Assembly: GCA_913774795.1 (NCBI GenBank)
Contig: CAJYIL010000092.1
Location: 1-8,592, forward strand
Origin: Pseudobdellovibrionaceae bacterium
GTDB taxonomy: Bacteria > Bdellovibrionota > Bdellovibrionia > Bdellovibrionales > JAMPXM01
Reading direction: 5' to 3'
DNA length: 8,592 nucleotides
Position numbers and translations under genes: made by a program. Below, piece after piece: positions 1-5,383 of this stretch (position 1 is the stretch's first letter; each line of letters starts with the position of its first letter). Below the pieces are notes generated by a model that worked only from the letters and a program-made list of their open reading frames with translations, made no database searches and had not been told where the DNA came from.

Positions 1-550
1 CGAAAAACAGACGAGCGGTCGCGGCCGCGGCGGTCACACCTGGACAACGCCAGCCAACGCGCTCCTCAGCACCTGGTCGTTTCCACTCAAGCACGCGCCG
101 CAACCCATTCTTTCTCCGCTCATTGGGCTCGCGCTCTTCACCGCGGCCAAACGTGCGCATGAAGATCGCCCGTTTAATCTCAAAGCTCCGAACGATTTGT
201 TTCTCGCCGATAAAAAAATCGCAGGCCTTCTCATTGAGAACGTGATGATCGGCAATGAAGTGACAACCAACATAGGACTCGGTTTCAACGCCGGCGCAGC
301 GCCTGTGGAGGTGCCAACGGCTACCGGTTTTGAAAACGAGATGAACTGGCCTGTCTTTCTCGACGCCTGGATTTCGGGAGTCAGGAGCGCGCTCGAGGCG
401 TCTCGCAACACCACACTGACAAGCGATCAACGAGAGCAACTCAAAGACGCTTTGAATTTGCATCCGCTCCTAAAAGAAAGAGTTCTCAACGTGGGCGAGC
501 TCGGGCAAATTCAGACGCCTACGCAGCTTATTCACTGGCACATGCTCTGA
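1..550 (+). CDS. birA: Biotin--[acetyl-CoA-carboxylase] ligase, 3' part
   Basis: The gene is cut by the left window edge; the reading frame starts at base 2 and ends at TGA 548-550. The enzyme activates biotin with ATP to biotinyl-AMP and transfers it to the lysine of biotin carboxyl carrier proteins in the cytoplasm. The visible part begins at the biotin/AMP-binding glycine-rich loop (QTSGRGRGGHTW, near base 8). It continues through the KxPNDL...KKIAGLLIEN segment, which corresponds to E. coli KWPNDLY...KLAGILVE and carries the biotin-site lysine, and then the IGLGFN strand. Two oddities: the conserved Trp of KWPND is Ala here, and the tail after the catalytic core does not look like the usual SH3-like C-terminal domain. 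Any N-terminal DNA-binding domain lies outside the window, so I cannot say whether it is also a repressor. The family call is firm. Confidence 0.9.
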   Translation, partial: EKQTSGRGRGGHTWTTPANALLSTWSFPLKHAPQPILSPLIGLALFTAAKRAHEDRPFNLKAPNDLFLADKKIAGLLIENVMIGNEVTTNIGLGFNAGAAPVEVPTATGFENEMNWPVFLDAWISGVRSALEASRNTTLTSDQREQLKDALNLHPLLKERVLNVGELGQIQTPTQLIHWHML

Positions 551-561
551 GGTTCTCGACC

Positions 562-1131
562 GTGAAATCCATCCTTGCTCTCGTCGCCGTTGTCGTCACC
601 GGACTCATTCTCGCTCTCATGGTCCGTCTTGGCTCTTTCAAACCTGTGGCCGTCACGCAAAGCCATCACCCGTCGATGATGCTCGTCTACAAGCACCACG
701 TGGGCGCGTATCACAAAATCATGCCCGTTCTCGAGGAAGTCGAAAAGTGGGTGAAGGCGAACGGAGAAAAGTGCGAGCTCTCGTTTGGCGAATTTTATGA
801 CGATCCAGATGTCGTCGCCGAAGACCGGCTTCGCTCAAACGCCGGCTGCCTCGTGAGCGCGAAACCTGCTCAAGCCATGCCCGACGGCTTTAAGTACCGC
901 GAAACACCTCCGCACGACTATGTCGTCGCCGAGTTCGACGGGGCTCCGTCGATCAGCCCCATGAAAGTTTACCCGCGTGCGAACGAATTTATCGCGGAGA
1001 AAAAACTCACGCCTCAACGTCCGGTCTTCGAAGTTTATAAAATTCTCGAGAACAACCAAGTGCACACCACCTACTTGTTTCCGGTCGTGAAAGTCGGCGA
1101 AACCGACGCGAACCCCGTCGGTGAAAAATAA
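562..1131 (+). CDS. Membrane-anchored GyrI-like domain protein (TEX264-like)
   Basis: This 189-residue protein has one N-terminal hydrophobic segment (about residues 4-21) followed by a single GyrI-like/effector-binding domain (about residues 28-180). Such domains bind small molecules or partner proteins. The architecture and several stretches resemble animal TEX264, a TM-anchored GyrI-like protein: LVYKHHVGAY, YDDPDVV, PHDYVVAEF, FIAEKKL and the final VFEVYKI...VH strands. The start is GTG at 562. The GAGG of its ribosome-binding site (549-552) overlaps the birA TGA, with 9 nt to the start, so it is probably translationally coupled to birA. No catalytic motif is apparent. The ligand is unknown, and the topology is ambiguous because charges flank both sides of the helix. 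The domain call is fairly sure; the cellular role is not known. Confidence 0.8.
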   Translation: MKSILALVAVVVTGLILALMVRLGSFKPVAVTQSHHPSMMLVYKHHVGAYHKIMPVLEEVEKWVKANGEKCELSFGEFYDDPDVVAEDRLRSNAGCLVSAKPAQAMPDGFKYRETPPHDYVVAEFDGAPSISPMKVYPRANEFIAEKKLTPQRPVFEVYKILENNQVHTTYLFPVVKVGETDANPVGEK

Positions 1132-1290
1132 ACGCCCCGCACAAACTCGATGTCTTCCATAAGCAGGTGCCAAGAGGCATTGTGACCATCAAGACCTTGG
1201 AACGAATGTTGAAATAGTCCCTCCCAAGCGAACGTCATGAAGTGAATGGGTCACTTCTCCACCGGCGTCGCGACTCTTTGGGGGACACAC
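1132..1290 (+). other. Intergenic leader before the DUF4360 pair
   Basis: This 159-nt gap separates the birA/GyrI-like pair from the DUF4360 pair and probably contains the promoter of the latter, but I see no convincing -35/-10 pair. A TTGAAA at 1209-1214 has no good -10 at 16-18 nt. It contains one small perfect inverted repeat (1239-1257). No T-tailed terminator for the upstream gene is visible. Confidence 0.4.
1239..1257 (+). repeat. Small inverted repeat in the DUF4360 leader
   Basis: The arms GAAGTGA (1239-1245) and TCACTTC (1251-1257) are perfect 7-bp complements around a 5-nt loop ATGGG. The repeat lies 33 nt before the chosen ATG at 1291 and has no following T run, so it is not an intrinsic terminator. 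It could be a leader hairpin or an operator. Both roles are inference. Confidence 0.35.
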
Positions 1291-1887
1291 ATGAAACTGA
1301 AAACTCTTTTAGGCGCCTTCGCGCTTTGTATGCTCGGGCAAGCAGCTCACGCTCAGTCGTTGCAGCTCGGTTACCCGGGCTACGGCGGTAACGGCTGTCC
1401 GCAAGGATCGGCGAGCGTCACGCTCTCGCCTGATTCCACATCGCTCTCGATTCTCTTCGACTCGTATCAAGTCATGACAGGCGGAGGAGGCCCGCGCGTC
1501 GATCGTAAATCTTGTAACTTGTCGATCCCGGTTCGTGTTCCGAACGGCTATTCGGTTTCGATCGTGCAGATCGATTACCGCGGGTTCAACTCACTCCCTC
1601 GACAAGCGTCTTCGCAACTTGCGGTTGAGTATTTCTTCGCGGGATCACGCGGAGCCAGAACACAAAAGAACTTCCGTGGGCCTTTGAACGATTCCTTCGA
1701 AACGACTGACCGTTTGATTGCCTCAGCGCAAACTTGGTCGCCTTGTGGCGCCGAAACGATCATGCGCGTAAACACAAGCATGACTCAGATGGGTTCACCA
1801 TGGGGTGAAGACGCTCTCTCGACGGTCGACTCAGCCGATATCTCGTCGGGCCTCGTCTACCACTTGCAATTCCGCCGCTGTAACTAA
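1291..1887 (+). CDS. Secreted DUF4360 family protein (copy 1)
   Basis: This exported 198-residue protein of unknown function has a signal peptide (MKLKTLLGAFALCMLGQAAHA, cut before Gln22). After a short Gly/Tyr-rich stretch comes a full DUF4360 domain, residues 35-198. Family signatures are visible in order: GCPQGSASVTLSPD, LSILFDSY, RKSCNL, DYRGF, FFAG, FRGPL, WSPCG and the terminal YHLQFRRC. Four cysteines remain after export (C36, C75, C152, C197), consistent with two disulphides in an oxidising compartment. I chose ATG 1291 because a GGGGGA ribosome-binding site lies just upstream and the signal peptide then starts properly. The frame stays open upstream to another ATG at 1246 with no ribosome-binding site. 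It is followed after 28 nt by a paralogue, so the two are probably co-transcribed. No enzyme motif is seen. Confidence 0.88.
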   Translation: MKLKTLLGAFALCMLGQAAHAQSLQLGYPGYGGNGCPQGSASVTLSPDSTSLSILFDSYQVMTGGGGPRVDRKSCNLSIPVRVPNGYSVSIVQIDYRGFNSLPRQASSQLAVEYFFAGSRGARTQKNFRGPLNDSFETTDRLIASAQTWSPCGAETIMRVNTSMTQMGSPWGEDALSTVDSADISSGLVYHLQFRRCN

Positions 1888-1915
1888 ACATATTTGGTTT
1901 TGAGGGGTCTTCACC

Positions 1916-2728
1916 ATGAAACGCGCTTTTCTTGCACTCACTTTGCTACTCGCGGCTCTTGATCTTCACGCGCAATCTCGCCCGGCCCGGCCGCCCCGGA
2001 TCGGTGCCGGACAGATCGCCGCGGGACAAGGCCAAGCGCAAGGCCAAGGCCAGTGGCCTGGTCAAACCGTCGCTCCGCCGCGCGAATCTCGCCCACCGCG
2101 GTCACCGTACCGCCCGGGCGACGGCGCGGCCCCGATCGACATCGAAGTGCAAGTGACGCGTATGCAAGGCCTCGGCTGCCCATCGGGAGGTGCGGTTGCA
2201 ACGCTCTCTCCCGATGGTTCCAGCGTCTCGATTCTCTTCGACAAAATGTCGACGGAGCTCGCCGCCGGCTCTCCTTCGACAGAACGAAAGCAGTGCATGG
2301 TCGTTTTAGGTTTGCGCTTCTCGGGCCAGTACCGAGTCGCGATCGTGGGAAGTGATGCACGAGGTTTCGTGTCGGTGCCTGCCGGAGGACAAAGCACGAT
2401 CACGGTTCAGCACTCGTCGATTTTCACGGTTGATCCGCGAATCATGAGACGCATGAACCTGACGCAAACATTCGTGGGCCCACGCGCGGAGGACGTGTTG
2501 CTCCACTCGGATTTCAGAGATGTCCCAATGTGGTCTTACTGCGGTTCGCAAATGAGAGGACGTCAGACAATGCCACTGATGACCATCGGCCTGGAAATCA
2601 ACTCGATGAATTCGAACCCCTCGGAGAATCTCATCGCGGCGATCGACTCGCTCGACATCGGAGGACCGACCAGCAGCCTCACATACCAACTCTTGTGGAC
2701 GCAAGACACTAGAAATTGTCCCCGTTAA
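1916..2728 (+). CDS. Secreted DUF4360 family protein (copy 2) with Q/G/P-rich linker
   Basis: This is a 270-residue exported paralogue of the preceding gene. A signal peptide (residues 1-19, ending LHA) is followed by a low-complexity linker (about 20-72) rich in Gln, Gly, Pro and Arg, including a GQGQAQGQGQ run, and then the DUF4360 domain (about 85-270). The same motifs recur: GCPSGGAVATLSPDG, VSILFDK, RKQC, DARGF, FVGP, WSYCG and the C-terminal YQLLWTQ...C. The four domain cysteines (C88, C127, C209, C268) match those of copy 1. A GAGGGG ribosome-binding site (1902-1907) sits 8 nt before ATG 1916. The linker is the main difference from copy 1 and may act as a flexible spacer or surface-binding tail. 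The TAA stop shares the TTAA at 2725-2728 with a convergent small gene. Function is unknown. Confidence 0.87.
   Translation: MKRAFLALTLLLAALDLHAQSRPARPPRIGAGQIAAGQGQAQGQGQWPGQTVAPPRESRPPRSPYRPGDGAAPIDIEVQVTRMQGLGCPSGGAVATLSPDGSSVSILFDKMSTELAAGSPSTERKQCMVVLGLRFSGQYRVAIVGSDARGFVSVPAGGQSTITVQHSSIFTVDPRIMRRMNLTQTFVGPRAEDVLLHSDFRDVPMWSYCGSQMRGRQTMPLMTIGLEINSMNSNPSENLIAAIDSLDIGGPTSSLTYQLLWTQDTRNCPR
2028..2066 (+). repeat. Short-unit repeat encoding the Gln-Gly linker
   Basis: Near-repeats of an AAGGCCA/CAAGGC-type unit encode the Gln-Gly-rich run in DUF4360 copy 2. The end contains a 13-nt palindrome, AGGCCAGTGGCCT. Such in-frame repeats can change copy number, which would change linker length; whether that happens here cannot be seen. 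Confidence 0.45.
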
Positions 2729-2910
2729 TTCTTGTCGCAGCGACAAGGCTGCAATTTAGGTTTCGAATCTTCAGACGGCACGGTGGCGTAGAAGCTCACT
2801 AAAGGAAGGAGAAGAAACGCGAAAGGTTTTAGACCAGACGCCGGGTGCCCCAGAAGGATCGCCGCTAGAACTAAACCAAGGAGACAGAAGAAGCCGCGTG
2901 TTATCGTCAT
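2725..2910 (-). CDS. Small two-helix membrane protein, hypothetical
   Basis: This 61-residue product is strongly hydrophobic, with two likely membrane helices (about residues 6-22 and 29-44). A short GHPASG turn lies between them, and a polar tail ends in Cys-Arg-Cys-Asp-Lys-Asn. It is not recognised as a named family. It lies downstream of the aconitase gene on the same strand, but a strong terminator separates them, so it would need its own promoter in 2911-2960. A TTGACG there lacks a good partner -10. No clear ribosome-binding site precedes ATG 2910, which weakens the call. No alternative start codon exists in frame before the upstream stop. The protein character (two clean helices, polar C-terminus) is the main support. 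Confidence 0.5.
   Translation of the reverse strand: MTITRGFFCLLGLVLAAILLGHPASGLKPFAFLLLPLVSFYATVPSEDSKPKLQPCRCDKN
2731..2747. repeat. Perfect palindrome just past the DUF4360 stop
   Basis: CTTGTCGC (2731-2738), a single A, then GCGACAAG (2740-2747) form a perfect inverted repeat starting 3 nt after the DUF4360 copy 2 stop. As RNA it could form a 7-bp stem with a 3-nt loop. There is no T run on either side. It may be a weak rho-independent-like stop or an RNA 3'-end stabiliser for the rightward transcript. It also encodes the Cys-Arg-Cys tail of the opposing small gene. Confidence 0.5.
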
Positions 2911-2932
2911 AAACTGAACTTGAAGCCGCGAA

Positions 2933-2950
2933 CGAGCCCGTCAAGGCTCG
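2933..2950. repeat. 6-bp inverted repeat between terminator and small membrane gene
   Basis: CGAGCC (2933-2938) and GGCTCG (2945-2950) are perfect complements around CGTCAA. On the minus strand the loop and arm contain TTGACG, a fair -35 match, but no good -10 follows at the right distance. It may be an operator or a leader hairpin of the small membrane gene; evidence is thin. Confidence 0.3.
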
Positions 2951-2954
2951 CGTA

Positions 2955-2993
2955 AAATAAAAAAGCCCGCGAGGTTTGGACCCGCGGGCTTTT
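2955..2993 (-). terminator. Intrinsic terminator of the aconitase gene
   Basis: A perfect 11-bp stem (2961-2971 with 2983-2993), seven of whose pairs are G or C, closes an 11-nt loop. On the minus strand it is followed by a T-rich tract (CTTTTTTATTTT). It lies 18 nt after the aconitase stop and is a textbook rho-independent terminator for that gene. On the plus strand the stem ends in TTTTGCTTTT, so it may also stop rightward transcripts coming from the DUF4360 pair. Confidence 0.92.
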
Positions 2994-3011
2994 GCTTTTG
3001 AGAACAAAGGC

Positions 3012-5288
3012 TTAGTGGCCTGCGTTCGCGCGAAGCAGGTTCAAGGCACTGCCCGCCTGGAACCACTTGATTTGCTCAGCGTTGTACGTGTGCTTGAGTT
3101 CGATCGTGTCTTTCTTGCCATCGGCATGCGCGATTTCGCCAATCAGGTTTTGTCCTGGAGCGAACGTCGTGAGGCCTTTGATCGTAAGACGATCGTCTTC
3201 GCGGAGTTTCTCGTAGTCAGCCGGATTCGCGAACGTCAAAGCGAGAACACCTTGCTTCTTCAAGTTCGTTTCGTGGATACGCGCGAACGATTTCACGATG
3301 ACCGCGTTGGCGCCTAAGTGACGTGGACACATCGCCGCATGCTCACGCGATGAACCTTCACCGTAGTTTTCGTCGCCGACGATCACCCAGTGAACGCCCT
3401 TCTTTTTGTAATCGCGAGCGATTTGCGCGAACTCGAGATCTTTCTCGTGAGTGAGAATGTTGCTCCCGAGACCTGCTTTACCCGTGTACGCGTTGACCGC
3501 GCCGAGGAGCATGTTGTTCGAAATGTTGTCGAGGTGACCACGGTACTTCAGCCATTTGCCGGCCGGAGAAATATGGTCGGTCGTGCACTTGCCTTTTGCT
3601 TTACACAAGATCGGCATCGACGGCATTTCGTCGGCGCGATCCCACGCTGCAAACGGCTCGAGAAGTTGCAAGCGATCGCTCGTTGGAGCCACTGCCACTT
3701 TCGCCGATTTTCCGGCCGGAGCTTGATAGCCTTCTGGGTCGGCGACGAAACCCTTTTTCGGGAGTTCGTCGGCGATCGGTGGCGAGAGGCGGAATTTTGT
3801 TCCGTTCGGAGCGGTGAGTTCGTCTTTTAGCGGGTTGAAGTCGAGACGACCCGCGATACCGAGCGCCATGACGACTTCTGGTGAACCGATGAACGCGAAC
3901 GTTTCTGGGTTGGCGTCTTGGCGACCACGGAAGTTACGGTTGAACGATGTGACGATCGAGTTCGGTGTTCCGGCTTGAACGTCGTCTCGCTTCCATTGAC
4001 CGATACAAGGCCCACACGCGTTGGCCATGACCGTCGCGCCAACGGCGTTGAAGGTTGTCATCTGGCCATCGCGCGAAATCGTGTTTTGAATCTGCGTCGA
4101 TCCTGGCGACACCAAGAATGGCTGGTGCATTTTCACGCCGTTATCGAGCGCTTGTGAAGCCACGTAAGCGGCGCGGCCGATATCTTCGTACGACGAGTTC
4201 GTGCAAGAGCCGATGAGCGCGGCCGAAAGATTTGTCGGCCAGCCGTTGGCTTTTGCTTCTTCCGCCATTTTCGAGATCGGACGAGCAATATCTGGTGAGT
4301 GAGGACCGACCAAGTGTGGCTCGAGCGTCGTAAGATCGATCTCGATCACTTGATCGAAGTATTTCTCCGGAGCTGCGAGGACTTCGGGATCGGTTGTGAT
4401 CAAGTCGCGGTTTTCGTCTGCGAGTTTCGAGAGCGCCGAACGGTTCGTGATATCGAGGTAGGCTTTCATGCGGTCGTCATAACCGAACACCGAGCACGTG
4501 GCGCCAAGCTCGGCACCCATGTTCGTGATCGTCGCTTTACCGGTTGCCGAGATCGACTCACAGCCTTCACCGAAGTACTCGATGATTTTATCTGTTCCGC
4601 CCTTTGTCGTCAGGATGCCCAAGAGCTTCAAGATGACGTCTTTACCCGACGTCCAGCCGTTGAGTTTGCCTTTCAAGTGAACGCCGATGAGTTGAGGGTT
4701 TTTCACTTCCCACGCAAGACCGGCCATGACGTCAGAGGCGTCTGATCCACCGACACCGCATGCGACCATTCCGAGGCCGCCGGCGTTTGGTGTGTGAGAG
4801 TCTGTTCCGATCATCAAACCGCCCGGGAAGGCGTAGTGCTCGAGCACGACTTGGTGAATGATGCCCGCACCTGGTTTCCAGAAACCAAGGTTGTAGCGTG
4901 ACGATGCCGTCGCGAGAAACTCATAAACTTCTTTGTTCTCGGAGTTTGCGGTCTTCATGTCATCGTTCGCGTTGATGTGCGCGCGAATCAAGTGATCGCA
5001 GTGAACCGTCGACGGAACGGCGGCTTCGTCTTTGCCCGCGAGCATGAATTGCAAGATCGCCATTTGAGCGGTCGCATCTTGCATCGCCACGCGGTCGGGT
5101 CTTAACAACAAGAATGATTTACCGCGCTCGAGCTCTTGGCCTTTTGGATCGTCCAAGTGGCCGAAGAGAATTTTCTCCGCCAAAGTGAGCGGACGCTTCA
5201 AGCGGTCGCGCATCGTCTTCAAACGTTCACGCGAAGTCGCGTAAACCTGCTTCACCATTTCGGGTGTTGTCTCGATCTTGCTAGCCAT
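3012..5288 (-). CDS. acnA: Aconitate hydratase (mitochondrial-type aconitase)
   Basis: This cytoplasmic iron-sulphur enzyme of the TCA cycle interconverts citrate and isocitrate through cis-aconitate. At 758 residues it is full length for the mitochondrial-type family rather than the longer AcnA/IRP1 or the AcnB type. The [4Fe-4S] ligands are Cys362 (GSCTNSS), Cys425 and Cys428 (ACGPCIG). Active-site signatures include QDATAQMA (70-77), CDH (97-99), GTDSHTPN (161-168) and, in the swivel domain, YGEGSSREH (642-650) with the catalytic Ser646/Ser647 and substrate-binding Arg648. KCTTDHISPAG (567-577) is also intact. The start is ATG 5288, with an AGGAGA ribosome-binding site 7 nt upstream. It is a single-gene unit ending at a strong terminator. 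No key residue is missing. The symbol follows common usage; subfamily names vary between annotators. Confidence 0.97.
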   Translation of the reverse strand: MASKIETTPEMVKQVYATSRERLKTMRDRLKRPLTLAEKILFGHLDDPKGQELERGKSFLLLRPDRVAMQDATAQMAILQFMLAGKDEAAVPSTVHCDHLIRAHINANDDMKTANSENKEVYEFLATASSRYNLGFWKPGAGIIHQVVLEHYAFPGGLMIGTDSHTPNAGGLGMVACGVGGSDASDVMAGLAWEVKNPQLIGVHLKGKLNGWTSGKDVILKLLGILTTKGGTDKIIEYFGEGCESISATGKATITNMGAELGATCSVFGYDDRMKAYLDITNRSALSKLADENRDLITTDPEVLAAPEKYFDQVIEIDLTTLEPHLVGPHSPDIARPISKMAEEAKANGWPTNLSAALIGSCTNSSYEDIGRAAYVASQALDNGVKMHQPFLVSPGSTQIQNTISRDGQMTTFNAVGATVMANACGPCIGQWKRDDVQAGTPNSIVTSFNRNFRGRQDANPETFAFIGSPEVVMALGIAGRLDFNPLKDELTAPNGTKFRLSPPIADELPKKGFVADPEGYQAPAGKSAKVAVAPTSDRLQLLEPFAAWDRADEMPSMPILCKAKGKCTTDHISPAGKWLKYRGHLDNISNNMLLGAVNAYTGKAGLGSNILTHEKDLEFAQIARDYKKKGVHWVIVGDENYGEGSSREHAAMCPRHLGANAVIVKSFARIHETNLKKQGVLALTFANPADYEKLREDDRLTIKGLTTFAPGQNLIGEIAHADGKKDTIELKHTYNAEQIKWFQAGSALNLLRANAGH

Positions 5289-5383
5289 CTGTTATCTCCT
5301 GGAAGACCTAACACTACTCCTTAGGTCGCAGTCGCGACAAGGATTGGTGCAGTTAGACTAGGCTCATGGCAAACTAAGGCGGC
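5289..5383. promoter_or_regulatory. Divergent promoter region between aconitase and the PEGA lipoprotein
   Basis: This 95-nt spacer must hold both divergent promoters unless one is elsewhere. For aconitase, a minus-strand TTGTCG (5335-5340) and TAGTGT (5311-5316) are 18 nt apart and correctly placed, but match consensus only 4/6 and 3/6. No convincing pair is seen for the rightward gene. The spacer also contains CCTAA...TTAGG arms (5307-5311, 5321-5325) and the palindrome GTCGCGAC (5331-5338), which could be regulator-binding sites. Confidence 0.4.
5295..5300 (-). promoter_or_regulatory. Ribosome-binding site of aconitase
   Basis: AGGAGA on the minus strand is a near-perfect anti-16S match placed 6-7 nt before ATG 5288. 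It fixes the aconitase start. Confidence 0.85.

Noticed and set aside
34..414. 126-residue leftward ORF over birA
   Set aside because: It is antisense to the conserved biotin-ligase motifs, and its sequence shows no family resemblance.
1150..1200. Possible nested hairpins (GTCTT/AAGAC, CCAAG/CTTGG) as a riboswitch or small RNA
   Set aside because: The arms are only 4-5 bp, no known aptamer motif is seen, and there is no terminator tail.
1246..1290. Longer start (ATG 1246) for DUF4360 copy 1
   Set aside because: No ribosome-binding site precedes it, it lies inside an inverted repeat, and it would bury the signal peptide 15 residues into the protein.
2306..2746. 146-residue leftward ORF over DUF4360 copy 2
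   Set aside because: It is antisense to a well-supported domain gene; no ribosome-binding site or family features are present.
4299..4745. 148-residue rightward ORF inside aconitase
   Set aside because: It is antisense to the conserved aconitase core, with an Arg-rich composition typical of a shadow frame.
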